DNA of 64,000 bases, from assembly GCF_002009175.1 (NCBI RefSeq), contig NZ_CP018047.1, positions 930,001-994,000 of the forward strand, in the 5' to 3' direction. The notes below the pieces were generated by a model, which saw only the letters and a program-made list of their open reading frames with translations, was not told the origin of the DNA and did no database searches. Shown one piece after another: positions 1-8,745 of this stretch; position 1 is the stretch's first letter, and each line of letters begins with the position of its first letter. A program made the position numbers and the translations under genes. This DNA is from Streptomyces niveus. GTDB lineage: Bacteria > Actinomycetota > Actinomycetes > Streptomycetales > Streptomycetaceae.

Positions 1-250
1 TCTCCCCCTGTGGGCCGCGCAGGCCGGGTGTGCGCCCGCGCCTGAGGAAGCCGGCCAGGGCGTGGAGGTCGTCCGCCGGACCGCTCCCGGAGACAGGACC
101 TGGCTCTTCGCCGTCAACCACACCCGGCACCCGGTGCGCGTGGCCGCGACAGGAGTCGACCTCCTGACGGGCGTCCGCTCATCCGGCACGATCACCCTTC
201 CGGCGGGCGAAGTGGCGGTGGTGGCCGAGGATTCCCCGGTGACTCCTTGA
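1..250 (+). CDS. Beta-galactosidase (GH42), C-terminal fragment cut by window edge
   Basis: The frame is open to the left edge and ends at TGA 248-250, so only the last 82 or so residues are visible. They read GVEVVRR, then WLFAVNHT, then a stretch around LLTG and LPAGEVAVV. That is the pattern of the C-terminal beta-sandwich domain of GH42 beta-galactosidases, which follows the catalytic barrel and the trimerisation domain. The catalytic residues lie outside the window. The enzyme would hydrolyse terminal beta-galactosides. It converges on the tetR gene with only 18 bp between stops. Family assignment rests on a short tail, so the substrate is not certain. Confidence 0.7.
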   Translation, partial: LPLWAAQAGCAPAPEEAGQGVEVVRRTAPGDRTWLFAVNHTRHPVRVAATGVDLLTGVRSSGTITLPAGEVAVVAEDSPVTP

Positions 251-268
251 GCGCCCGAAGGCCCCGCG

Positions 269-1015
269 TCATGTGCGCCGTCCGGGGCGGGCCTTGGCGG
301 CCCGGCGGCGGTGGGTGGTGGTCGGGAGCTGGGCCGCCGCCGCGTCCAGCAGGGTGTCCAGGACCACCGGATAGGCGCTGTGGGTCATGCGGCCGGCCAG
401 CAGTCGTGCGGTGGCGGCGATGTGGGGGTGGGTGTCGGCGGGGAGCCGGGCGTATGTGGAGTTCCACATCTCTTCGTCCGTCTCGCGGGCCTCGTCGGTG
501 AGGGCCAGCGATCCCGCGTCGAGGGCTGCGAAGGCCAGACTCGAGTCGATGAAGGCGTGGTAGACGCGGACAGCCGTGGCGTCGGGGAAGCCCGCGCTGC
601 GCAGCACGCCGAGGATCGCTTCGTCCACCGCGATCTCCCGGGGCCGGCCGGTGACCCGGCTGGCGGTGAGTACGGCGGCCTGCGGATGCGCGAGGTAGGA
701 GGAGTGGATGGCCAGCCCGAGGGCGCGCAGGTCGGCCTGCCAGTGCCCCGTGGCCGTCCAGTCGTCCAGCGCCCGTCCCATGAGTTCCTCGCCGATGGCC
801 CGGGTCAGATCGTCCATGCCCGCGAAGTAGCGGTAGAGGGTGCTCGGGTCGGCACCGAGGGCGGCGCCCAGCCGGCGGGCGGTCAGCCCGGTGGCGCCGT
901 GCTCCTTCAGCACCCGTAGCGCGGTGTGCACGATCAGCGTCTCGGACAGCACGGAGCCCTGCCGGGTCGGACGGCGCCTGCGCCGCGCCCCTTCCGGCAC
1001 CACCTGTTTCGGCAT
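269..1015 (-). CDS. TetR-family transcriptional regulator
   Basis: 248-aa repressor-type protein. After a basic N-terminus (RRRRRPTRQG) residues ~20-65 form the TetR helix-turn-helix: LTARRLGAALGADPSTLYRY is the canonical DNA-recognition region. The C-terminal helical ligand domain is typical in length. ATG at 1015 is chosen because GAGGAGG precedes it at about 6 bp; the frame stays open further upstream but without a better start. The gene is divergent from the saccharopine-dehydrogenase-like gene at 1167, with 151 bp between the starts, the usual arrangement for a TetR protein controlling itself and its neighbour. The ligand is not predictable from sequence. The target is inferred from position only. 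Confidence 0.88.
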   Translation of the reverse strand: MPKQVVPEGARRRRRPTRQGSVLSETLIVHTALRVLKEHGATGLTARRLGAALGADPSTLYRYFAGMDDLTRAIGEELMGRALDDWTATGHWQADLRALGLAIHSSYLAHPQAAVLTASRVTGRPREIAVDEAILGVLRSAGFPDATAVRVYHAFIDSSLAFAALDAGSLALTDEARETDEEMWNSTYARLPADTHPHIAATARLLAGRMTHSAYPVVLDTLLDAAAAQLPTTTHRRRAAKARPGRRT

Positions 1016-1166
1016 CGCGTTCCTCCTCGGTTCCGCGCCGGCCCCCCGCCGTCCCGTCGGCGCCCGGTGGTCCTTATGCCAACACAGTTGACCGTAGCCG
1101 GTGCGATCCCGTTGCATCGGGGCACCCCCGGCAGGCGCCCGCCTGCGGGAACGAAAGGAGTGCGAC

Positions 1167-2390
1167 ATGCGTGTACTGCTCGTGGGCGCGGGCGGCGTAG
1201 GAACCGCCGTCACCCGGATCGCGGCCCGCCGGGACTTCCTCACCCATATGATCGTGGCCGACTACGACCTCTCCCGCGCCGAGGCGGCCGTCGCCGCGCT
1301 CGGGGAGCACGAGGGGCGCTTCAGCGCACGGCGCCTGGACGCCTCCGACGAGGCGGCGGTCCGCCGCGCACTCGTCGAGGAGAGCTGCGACGTCCTGCTC
1401 AACGCCACCGATCCGCGGTTCGTCATGCCGCTGTTCCAGGCCGCCCTCGCGGCGGGCACGCACTATCTGGACATGGCGATGTCCCTCTCCTCGCCGCACG
1501 GCACCCACCCCTACGAGCGCTGCGGTGTGAAACTCGGCGACGGGCAGTTCGAGCTGGCCGCCGAGTGGGAGCGGTCGGACCGCCTGGCTCTCGTCGGCAT
1601 CGGCGTGGAGCCCGGTCTGTCGGACGTCTTCGCACGGTACGCGGCCGACGAACTCTTCGACGAGATCGAGGAGATCGGCATCCGGGACGGCGCCAACCTG
1701 ACCGTCGAGGGCTACGACTTCGCCCCGTCCTTCAGCATCTGGACCACCATCGAGGAGTGCCTCAATCCGCCGGTGGTCTACGAGAAGGAGCGCGGCTGGT
1801 TCACCACCGCGCCGTTCAGCGAGCCGGAGGTCTTCGACTTCCCCGAGGGGATCGGCCCGGTGGAGTGCGTCAACGTGGAGCACGAGGAGGTGCTGCTGAT
1901 CCCTCGCTGGGTCGACGCGCGGCGGGTGACGTTCAAGTACGGCCTCGGCGACGACTTCATCGCCAAGCTCAAGGTCCTCCACGAGCTGGGCCTGGACTCC
2001 ACCGCCGAGGTCACGGTCCCCGGACGGAACGGGCCGGTCCAGGTCTCGCCCCGTGACGTGGTCGCGGCCTGTCTCCCCGACCCGGCCACGCTCGGCGACC
2101 GTATGACCGGCAAGACCTGCGCGGGCACCTGGGTCAAGGGCGTCAAGGACGGCGCCGCGCGTGAGGTGTTCCTCTACCACGTGGTCGACAATCAGTGGAC
2201 GATGCGCGAGTACGGCTCCCAGGCCGTGGTCTGGCAGACCGCGATCAATCCGGTCATCGCCCTCGAACTGATCGCCGGCGGCGTATGGACCGGCAGCGGG
2301 GTCCTCGGCCCCGAGGCCCTGCCGCCCCGCCCGTTCCTGGACCTCCTCAACGCGTACGGCGCCCCCTGGGGCCTGCGGGAGGAGAACTGA
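1167..2390 (+). CDS. Saccharopine dehydrogenase family protein
   Basis: 407 aa. The N-terminus has a Rossmann nucleotide motif (MRVLLVGAGGVGTAV), followed by the DVLLNATDPRF and GTHYLDMAM stretches typical of the LYS9 / carboxynorspermidine dehydrogenase fold. The C-terminal half holds the mixed alpha/beta catalytic domain of the same family. Members act as NAD(P)-dependent dehydrogenases on amino-acid-imine substrates, in lysine or polyamine metabolism; the exact substrate cannot be read here. ATG 1167 is preceded by AAAGGAG with a 6-bp spacer, a strong ribosome site, although the frame is open back to about 1101. Divergent from the TetR gene, which probably regulates it. Confidence 0.82.
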   Translation: MRVLLVGAGGVGTAVTRIAARRDFLTHMIVADYDLSRAEAAVAALGEHEGRFSARRLDASDEAAVRRALVEESCDVLLNATDPRFVMPLFQAALAAGTHYLDMAMSLSSPHGTHPYERCGVKLGDGQFELAAEWERSDRLALVGIGVEPGLSDVFARYAADELFDEIEEIGIRDGANLTVEGYDFAPSFSIWTTIEECLNPPVVYEKERGWFTTAPFSEPEVFDFPEGIGPVECVNVEHEEVLLIPRWVDARRVTFKYGLGDDFIAKLKVLHELGLDSTAEVTVPGRNGPVQVSPRDVVAACLPDPATLGDRMTGKTCAGTWVKGVKDGAAREVFLYHVVDNQWTMREYGSQAVVWQTAINPVIALELIAGGVWTGSGVLGPEALPPRPFLDLLNAYGAPWGLREEN

Positions 2391-2544
2391 CGTCGCTCCG
2401 GGCCCGCGGGCCGGTCGGTGTGACCCCTGCGTGAACGTGGTTCCCGGTGGTGGCGGACAGCCGTGCGAGGTACTTTCGGAAGGCCGGAAACCCTGGGGCG
2501 GGGCCTTCACGACCGGGCGGTTCGCCACCTCATGGGAGGCACTG

Positions 2545-3297
2545 ATGACGACGGACAGCAAGCCGGACCGGAAGCAGGAGCTGGCCGACCAGACCGTCGT
2601 GGTGATCGGCGCGAGCTCGGGAATCGGCCTCGAAACCGCTCGTCAGGTCCGCGCGGCGGGCGGCCAGGTCGTCATGGTCGGGCGGAATCCGGAGCGACTG
2701 GAGCGGGCGGCGGCGGAGATCCGGCCTCTGAGCACCATGGCGTTCGACGTGACCGACACCGACCGGCTCGGACAATTCTTCAGTGACCTGCCCGGCACGG
2801 TCGACCACGTCATTTCGACAGCGGGCGGTCCGTCGTACGCGCCTCTGGCGGACATGGACCTGGCGAAGACCAGCCGGCACTTCGGCGACCGCCTCGCGAT
2901 GACGATCGGGACGGCCAAGTACAGCCGGGGCAGGGTCCGGGACGCGGGAACGCTGCTGTTCATCGGTGGCACCGGCGCCCGGCGCCCGGCCAAGGGCATG
3001 ACCGTCACCTCGGCGCTGACGGCGGCGCTCCCGGCCATCACCGCGAGCCTGGCACTCGAACTGGCGCCGATCCGGGTGAACCTCATCGCCGCCGGATTCG
3101 TCGACACCCCGCTGTCGGCCTCGCTCCTGGGCGACCAGCTCGAAGCACGGCGCGAAGAACTCCGCGCCTCGCTCCCGATCCGACGGGTCGTCGGCCCGCA
3201 GGACGTTGCCGCGCTCGCTCTGCACATCATGCGCAACGAAGCGCTGACGGGCGCGACGTACGACATCGACGGCGGCCAGCAGTTGCTGTCCCACTGA
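2545..3297 (+). CDS. SDR-family protein lacking the catalytic Tyr/Lys
   Basis: 250 aa short-chain dehydrogenase fold. The cofactor loop is intact (VVIGASSGIGLE, residues ~18-29), the STAGG sequence sits where NNAG is expected, and the C-terminal DIDGGQQLL is standard. Counting back from the conserved SLALELAPIRVN, the positions normally occupied by Tyr and Lys of YxxxK are both Thr (TSALT). Classical SDR catalysis therefore looks impossible. Such atypical SDRs exist as a recognised branch and may bind NAD(P) as sensors or scaffolds. ATG 2545 is preceded by GGGAGG; upstream in-frame codons lack a good site. It follows the saccharopine-dehydrogenase-like gene by 154 bp and may be co-regulated. 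Confidence 0.8.
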   Translation: MTTDSKPDRKQELADQTVVVIGASSGIGLETARQVRAAGGQVVMVGRNPERLERAAAEIRPLSTMAFDVTDTDRLGQFFSDLPGTVDHVISTAGGPSYAPLADMDLAKTSRHFGDRLAMTIGTAKYSRGRVRDAGTLLFIGGTGARRPAKGMTVTSALTAALPAITASLALELAPIRVNLIAAGFVDTPLSASLLGDQLEARREELRASLPIRRVVGPQDVAALALHIMRNEALTGATYDIDGGQQLLSH

Positions 3298-3484
3298 TCC
3301 GGCTCCCGGTCCGGGCTTCCACACGTCAAGGTGTCGATCAGAGGGAAACCGAGGGCCGGCGGCTACGATCGAGGTGCCGAAAGCCCTGGGTCTCGCCAGT
3401 TCAGGCCCGTGTCCGAGAGGCCACGTGACTGTCCTGCGTGACGCAGGAACGCGGTCGGCACCCGCTCCGCGCAAGGGGGTTCTC

Positions 3485-3706
3485 GTGACCACCGCCCCGA
3501 CCCCGCCTACTGTTCCCGGATCCGGGGACCCGAAGCCGTTTCTGCCCGTACGTACGGCCATCGTCCTCCAGACGGCCGCCTTCGTAGGGGTGATCGCCGG
3601 GGCCCTCACCTACCTCAGCACCGGCGACACGGCCGGCGCGATCCTCGCAGGCCTCGTCGGCCTCGGCGCGAGCGTGCCGGCCCTGAACGGACTGATCGGC
3701 GACTGA
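3485..3706 (+). CDS. Small membrane protein
   Basis: 73 aa, GTG start at 3485 preceded by AAGGGGG. The sequence begins with a Thr/Pro-rich cytoplasmic-type segment, then one long hydrophobic stretch from about residue 22 (TAIVLQTAAFVGVIAGALTY) and a second Gly/Ala-rich hydrophobic stretch (AGAILAGLVGLGASVPAL). Together they look like two membrane helices joined by a short polar turn. No catalytic motif is visible. Small two-helix proteins of this kind are common in Streptomyces and mostly uncharacterised. It converges with the NACHT gene. Confidence 0.6.
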   Translation: MTTAPTPPTVPGSGDPKPFLPVRTAIVLQTAAFVGVIAGALTYLSTGDTAGAILAGLVGLGASVPALNGLIGD

Positions 3707-3746
3707 GCCCGAGCAGCCCCGCCCGTGTCCAGGAGACCGGGTCAGG

Positions 3747-6518
3747 TCAGCCCGTCTCCACCGACAGGTCCACCCATTCGAAGAAGCTGACCTCACGCCG
3801 GCACCACCGGTCGATTCGCGTCTTGTCGGCGCGCGGAAGGTTGCCGGTTCCTGATGGGAGCTGAGACGGCTCCCGTCTGAGCCGGGCTTCCATGAACTCG
3901 TAAAGCACCCCGGTCCGCTCGGTGATGGCGCCGGGCTGGTAGTGCGCACTCACCTCGCAGAACGCCATGGCCACACTCACGAGACCCACCACCGCATCGG
4001 GGCTGAGCTGCTGATGGCGTGCCAGCGCACGCGAAGTCAGTCTCGCCATAGGGTTGTTCTCGAAGAGCGCATAGGGAGCCTCGGGACCGTCCTCGGTCCG
4101 AATGCCGTACGTACGGATCTGCTCCGCGACGCCTTCCAGGATCCCGACGCAGATGTCCCGGTCGCCCAAGGCGGGCGTCCGACGTCCCTGGAGAGACTTC
4201 ATGAGCCACTCGGCGGAACAGGAGTCCTCCTCGCTGACCATCTTGTGCATGTATCCCTCGAAGAGCCGCCCCACATCGGTGAGGGGGACGACCCCTTCGC
4301 GCAGGCAGATCTCCCACAGCCAGGGCGTCAGATCGCAGATGCGAGCCAGGTCGGCCCGGTCCTCCTGCCACATCTCCCGCAGCGCCTCGCCGATCACGTG
4401 ACGCAGGGCGAGAGGGCTGCGGTAGTCGGACCGTAAGAGGACCGGCAGGGCGTTGAATCCCGTGTCACTGCTCATGTGCCGAAGCACCTTGCGTACCAGC
4501 GCCAGCAGCGCGGTCCGGTTGAGCATGACCAGATTGGCGGTTCTGGACAGAAAGCCGAGCATCGCTCCTTGTGCGCGTGACGGACGTTCGGCGTTCGATC
4601 GCAGGCAGTGCAAATAGACCTGGGTCGGTCCGGAGACGAATTTCTCACCGGACAGGGCCAGACAGATCTGGGAGAAGATCTCCAACTTCTCATCCAGCAC
4701 ACACTTCTCGATCTCCACGGCCAGCTCCGCCGGTGTGTCACACGTAAGCACCAGGCGTCTGGCCGCGAAATACTCCTGGAAGCTCTGGTGGGTGAAGGAG
4801 AAGATCTCGGCGTCAGGCGGTCCGGAGGCGACATCCGTGAACATCCAGGCCCGCCCCCGGCACAGATTGATCATCCTCTTGGCGAGAGCGACCGCCTCGA
4901 ACCGGTCCGACACGGCGTCCCGCAGCAGCACCCGCACCGCGACCTCACGGACCTGGGATTCCGTCATCCCGGCCCGGTGGGCCGGCTCGAAGAGGGTCAG
5001 ATGAGCGATCTCGGCGAGCACGATCTCGAAGACCTCCAGGTCCAAGCGGTGCTCTCCGATTCCCCTGTGCGAGTCCCAGGTCCTCAGCAGCAGCTCGACA
5101 CATTTGCGGTAGATCTTCGGTCTGCTGCGGGGCAATTCGCTGTGCCCGGCGTGCAGAAGACAGATGACAGCCAGCAGCAGGGGATTCTCCCGCAGATCCG
5201 GAATGGATTCACTGGCCCCCATGAAGTCCATCACGGCCTTCTTGAGCTGCTTCTCGGATCCTTCGGAGCGGAAGGTGAACCACTTCCTGGCGTACGACTC
5301 CACCTGACCGGAATCGAACGGCTGGAGGATGTAGTCGTGGAAGATGCTCCGGTCCAGTTGGACCGCGGTGTACCCGAGGCGGCGCGAAGTGACAAGGAAC
5401 CGGGCCAGCGGGTAGGCGAGACTCGCTACCTCGATCGCGTGGCTCACCAGCCTGCCGGAGACGGTCTCCGCCAACTCGTCCAGCCCGTCGAAGACCACCA
5501 GGGCAGAGCCGTCCAGGAGGGATCTGGATATGTTCTGTTCGGACACCTCTTGCTGGAACGTCTCGGAGATCATTTGCCTGATGGATTTGACCAGGTTGAA
5601 CCCACTGCGGGTGAAGTCGATGTGTCTGATCTTCAGGATGTAGCAGATACCGCGCCCCTCGCCGCTCCACCGGCAGCCGATGACCGAACTGGCCGTGGAC
5701 TTACCCGCACCGGGGTCCCCGAGGACAACGGTGTGGCCGACAGAGGTCACCAGCGAGTGGAAGCCGGTCTGGTAGCCGGACCTGCCACGACCGGGACGGC
5801 GGGGCTCGTACGGTTCTTCGTCGAGTTGCAGCATCGCGAAATTCGGCGCCACGAAGATCTTGGAGTAGTGGACACGCTTCCTGAGGTCGAAATCAGGAAG
5901 CTCGATCTTCTCGTAGGTTCTGATGAACGCCGTGACGTATTCCTGACGCCACGTTCCCTTTTCCTCCGTTTCCATCGCGGAGACACTCTGCTCGATCGTC
6001 GCCACCGTCGCCTTGAGCAGTGGCTGGTCTCCCCACGTGTAGGTGGGGTCGGCCTGCTTGAAGGCGGCACGCACCTTCTTCGAAACGTCCGTGCAGCAGA
6101 GATCGAGGAGAGTGAAGAACTGCCCGCAGTAACGTAAGAGATCGGGGCGTTGTGCCGGCGCGAGTGTCCTGAGGAGGAGACCGCGCAGCCCCCTCTCGAT
6201 CCGGTCCTTGTCGGTCCTGGTCCCTCCGCACAGCGCGATGGCAAGGAGTTGTCTGGAGAGGACGCTGAACGTCCTGGATTTGACAGCACGTTGGATATGG
6301 GACGGAGCCACCCCGACGGGCAGGGAACGCAGGAGGTCGAGCGCATCGAACAGACCCACCTCAGGACCCGGCACGGACTGCAGGACGGCGTCCGCCTCGA
6401 CGGGTTTCCTGATCCTCCGTCGGACCAGCTCTCTGCGTCCCTGCTCGATGAGAGGTCTGGCGGCCTCGCGGACGACTTCGCTCGTCACCGCGGTCAGCGT
6501 GCTGGTGAAGGGATCCAC
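3747..6518 (-). CDS. NACHT-domain NTPase (bacterial NLR-like)
   Basis: 923 aa. Residues ~267-275 are the Walker A GDPGAGKST, ~339-350 the Walker B VVFDGLDEL with the extra acidic residue typical of NACHT, and FLVTSRR near 374-380 fits the sensor strand. ENPLLLAVIC (~445) and FTHQSFQEYFAARRLV (~575-590) are the helical and winged-helix signatures of NACHT ATPases. About 250 residues precede the NTPase and about 330 follow it; both are helix-rich and unassigned. No membrane segment is seen. NACHT proteins oligomerise on sensing a trigger, and several bacterial ones defend against phage. Start is GTG 6518 with a weak AGGATGAG; no upstream ATG is in frame. It lies 88 bp behind the pentapeptide-repeat gene on the same strand and probably shares its transcript. 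Confidence 0.85.
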   Translation of the reverse strand: MDPFTSTLTAVTSEVVREAARPLIEQGRRELVRRRIRKPVEADAVLQSVPGPEVGLFDALDLLRSLPVGVAPSHIQRAVKSRTFSVLSRQLLAIALCGGTRTDKDRIERGLRGLLLRTLAPAQRPDLLRYCGQFFTLLDLCCTDVSKKVRAAFKQADPTYTWGDQPLLKATVATIEQSVSAMETEEKGTWRQEYVTAFIRTYEKIELPDFDLRKRVHYSKIFVAPNFAMLQLDEEPYEPRRPGRGRSGYQTGFHSLVTSVGHTVVLGDPGAGKSTASSVIGCRWSGEGRGICYILKIRHIDFTRSGFNLVKSIRQMISETFQQEVSEQNISRSLLDGSALVVFDGLDELAETVSGRLVSHAIEVASLAYPLARFLVTSRRLGYTAVQLDRSIFHDYILQPFDSGQVESYARKWFTFRSEGSEKQLKKAVMDFMGASESIPDLRENPLLLAVICLLHAGHSELPRSRPKIYRKCVELLLRTWDSHRGIGEHRLDLEVFEIVLAEIAHLTLFEPAHRAGMTESQVREVAVRVLLRDAVSDRFEAVALAKRMINLCRGRAWMFTDVASGPPDAEIFSFTHQSFQEYFAARRLVLTCDTPAELAVEIEKCVLDEKLEIFSQICLALSGEKFVSGPTQVYLHCLRSNAERPSRAQGAMLGFLSRTANLVMLNRTALLALVRKVLRHMSSDTGFNALPVLLRSDYRSPLALRHVIGEALREMWQEDRADLARICDLTPWLWEICLREGVVPLTDVGRLFEGYMHKMVSEEDSCSAEWLMKSLQGRRTPALGDRDICVGILEGVAEQIRTYGIRTEDGPEAPYALFENNPMARLTSRALARHQQLSPDAVVGLVSVAMAFCEVSAHYQPGAITERTGVLYEFMEARLRREPSQLPSGTGNLPRADKTRIDRWCRREVSFFEWVDLSVETG

Positions 6519-6606
6519 CGGCTCATCCTGGCAGTTGACGGTCGTGACCGCCTCCCCTTCACCGGGTCGCGGTGTCTGTGGATGCCGACGTACGCGAACA
6601 CCGCGG

Positions 6607-8601
6607 TCAGCGTTTGACGCGGCCTCTCAGGGCGAGGACGGAGAGACCGAGCAGGACCGGTTCACCGATGCGGGCGCTCATCTCGAAGTAGGTGCCCGCC
6701 GTGGTCAGTTCCTGTCCGCCGGAGCGGAAGACGACGGAGTTGATGACGATCCTCAGAGACTTCTCGAAGCGCTCTGTCGACAGCCGCGAGAGCAGTGGGC
6801 CCGCGGGGTTGACGGGATCCGGCGTGTCGGTTCGGAGCTCGACCGCCTGACCCGGTGAAGCCTGTGTACCGGTGGTCAGCGGCTTCGGCTCGTTCCCCGC
6901 GAGACCCCACAGCATCAGCAGCAGGACGGTGGCCGCCATCGCCACCACCAGCCAGCCCAGGGAGCGGGATACTCGCAGACCGTAGCCGGAGACGGCCCAG
7001 TAGAGGGCGAGCAGTCCTCGCTCACCTGGGGGCGTCGACGGGTCGTTGCGGCGCATCTCCATCTCGCCGTAGTAGAAGTCGGCCGCGCCGGGTTCGTTCT
7101 TGCCGTCTTCGAACGCCTTGCGTAACTCGCGGTACTGCGCGGCCAGGGCGGCGGGTTCAACGACCGGCGCGTCACCTTCCGTGCGGTTCCACTCGTGGCG
7201 GCCGGAACGGTGGCGCCAGTGATGTTCCTCCACGAGGGTGCGCCGTGGCGTCCACCGGGCCGGCCGAGGACGCCACTTCATCCCTGCCGGGGCGTCGGCG
7301 AACGTGCACCGGCCCTTCAGACTGAGCTGGTCCAGATGGACGGTGCCGGCGAAACGGCAACCGGACAGATCGATGTCGGTCAGGGAGACGTGGGCCGCGT
7401 CCACACCGCTCAACGAACGGACCTTGACCTTGTCGTCCAGGCCCCGGAGTTCTCTCGGCTCCTGGATCGGCCGCAGGATTCCGCCGTCCTGCGGGTCGGT
7501 GAACCTGCGGGGATGTGTCACCACGGCCAGCGGATACTCCCCGACCGCGTCGGTCAGGTCCACTGTCGCGTAGCGCAGCCGCAGCAGGGCGGTGGCCATC
7601 CACCGGGTGCGCCCGCACACCAGGGTCCGGGCCGCCGCCATCACGGTGACCGGCAGGGAGAACACCGCGCCCGACAGATTCAGTGTGCCCACGCACATCA
7701 AGGGGCCCAGCGTCGAGACACCCTCGAACCTCACCCGGTCGAAATCGGCGTCGCGAGAGAAGACGGCGCCTCCGAACTCGGCTTCGGCCAAGAACACGGA
7801 CTTGCTGAAGTCGGCCCTTGTGGCGGAGAAGACGGCGTGACGGAATTCCACCTGGCCGGAGAAGTTCACCTGCGCGAAGGAGGTCCGTCCCGCGAACTGC
7901 GCACCGTCAAAGGAGCTGCGCTCCGAGAACTCCGCACTGTCGAAGAGCGTCTGGCTGCCCGTAAAATGAGACCCGGAGAACGATACCTGACAAGAGAAAA
8001 CCGAGTGCCGGAAGTCCGTAGGGCCGGATAATTCGGCACCGTCGAATTCCGTCTCGCCGGAGAATACCGTCCGCTCGAAGGCGACCTCGCCCGAGAAGAC
8101 AGCCTGCCGGAAGTCGGCACGCCCGGCAAAGGCTGCCGCCGTGAAATCGGAGCGACCGGAGAAACTGACACGGCGCAATCTCGCCTCCTGGGAGAAGACC
8201 GCCCGCTCAAATGTGGAGTCACATACGAAGTCGGCTCCTTCGAAACAGGCACGGCCGGAGAACGTCACTCCGCCGAAGGACACGGCAGGTCCGGCGAAGA
8301 CCGCATCATCGAAATCCGCGTTGCCGTAGACCGCATGACCGGTTCCCGTTGCCAGCACGGCGGCTGACAGCTCGTCCAGCAGCTCCGTGGAGAAGGTGGT
8401 ACCGCGATGGTCGACGTCGCTGCCTTCTCCGAGAAGGCTCAGGTAATCGTGCCGCTCGGCCGCGTCCAGGTGGGCGAGACAGCGTCGGTAAGGCTCTACG
8501 ATGCGGCCCCGGCAGCCGAAGGGGCCGTCGGCGAAGTCGTCCGCCCTCTGCCCACAGAACGGCCAGGCGGGTCGGTCCGAAACGGAACGGGAAGACGTCA
8601 T
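6607..8601 (-). CDS. Pentapeptide-repeat membrane protein
   Basis: 664 aa. The N-terminus (to ~60) has a Cys-containing module ending in CLAHL. Residues ~65-310 are pentapeptide repeats with Phe at every fifth position (for example VFSGEVAF, TVFSGETEF), predicted to fold as a right-handed quadrilateral beta-helix. A second shorter repeat block follows (LTDIDLSGCRF, ~425). Near 549-568 is a transmembrane helix (LGWLVVAMAATVLLLMLWGL), followed by an extracytoplasmic-type linker and a final hydrophobic segment (PVLLGLSVLALRGRVKR). The frame is open to 8775, but those codons lie in the att/tRNA repeat; ATG 8601 with AGGCGG is the sensible start. It is probably the upstream partner of the NACHT NTPase, perhaps its membrane anchor or effector (inference). 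Confidence 0.82.
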   Translation of the reverse strand: MTSSRSVSDRPAWPFCGQRADDFADGPFGCRGRIVEPYRRCLAHLDAAERHDYLSLLGEGSDVDHRGTTFSTELLDELSAAVLATGTGHAVYGNADFDDAVFAGPAVSFGGVTFSGRACFEGADFVCDSTFERAVFSQEARLRRVSFSGRSDFTAAAFAGRADFRQAVFSGEVAFERTVFSGETEFDGAELSGPTDFRHSVFSCQVSFSGSHFTGSQTLFDSAEFSERSSFDGAQFAGRTSFAQVNFSGQVEFRHAVFSATRADFSKSVFLAEAEFGGAVFSRDADFDRVRFEGVSTLGPLMCVGTLNLSGAVFSLPVTVMAAARTLVCGRTRWMATALLRLRYATVDLTDAVGEYPLAVVTHPRRFTDPQDGGILRPIQEPRELRGLDDKVKVRSLSGVDAAHVSLTDIDLSGCRFAGTVHLDQLSLKGRCTFADAPAGMKWRPRPARWTPRRTLVEEHHWRHRSGRHEWNRTEGDAPVVEPAALAAQYRELRKAFEDGKNEPGAADFYYGEMEMRRNDPSTPPGERGLLALYWAVSGYGLRVSRSLGWLVVAMAATVLLLMLWGLAGNEPKPLTTGTQASPGQAVELRTDTPDPVNPAGPLLSRLSTERFEKSLRIVINSVVFRSGGQELTTAGTYFEMSARIGEPVLLGLSVLALRGRVKR

Positions 8602-8648
8602 GCCGCCTATGACAAGCCGCGCCACCGATGGGTTGTGCCCACCCGACG

Positions 8649-8745
8649 TCAAGAGCCGGTCTCGGATCTCTCCGAAACCGGCTCTGAACCACAACTCTTT
8701 CGAGTCGGGACGACAGGATTTGAACCTGGGACCCCTTGACCCCCA
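8649..8745 (-). repeat. Left att-like repeat: displaced 3' half of tRNA-Pro plus terminator
   Basis: This 97-bp segment matches 28283-28379 in direct orientation with three differences (8653, 8693 and 8729). Positions 8706-8745 correspond to the tRNA-Pro 3' half, from the anticodon loop to the acceptor end; identity stops at 8745 within the anticodon loop, where the crossover probably occurred. 8654-8683 is the copy of the tRNA terminator hairpin. The change at 8729 falls in the T arm, consistent with relaxed selection on a non-functional copy. No 5' half is present, so this is not a tRNA gene. Confidence 0.8.

Noticed and set aside
2391..2430. GGCCCGCGGGCC palindrome after the saccharopine-dehydrogenase-like gene as terminator
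   Set aside because: No loop-containing hairpin of useful length; a short GC palindrome is expected by chance at this base composition.
4608..6137. Plus-strand 509-aa frame opposite the NACHT gene
   Set aside because: Shadow of the high-GC minus-strand gene; no motif, while Walker A/B motifs are on the minus strand.
8706..8745. Second tRNA-Pro gene
   Set aside because: Only the 3' half is present, with a T-arm change; the 5' half, D arm and anticodon stem partner are missing.
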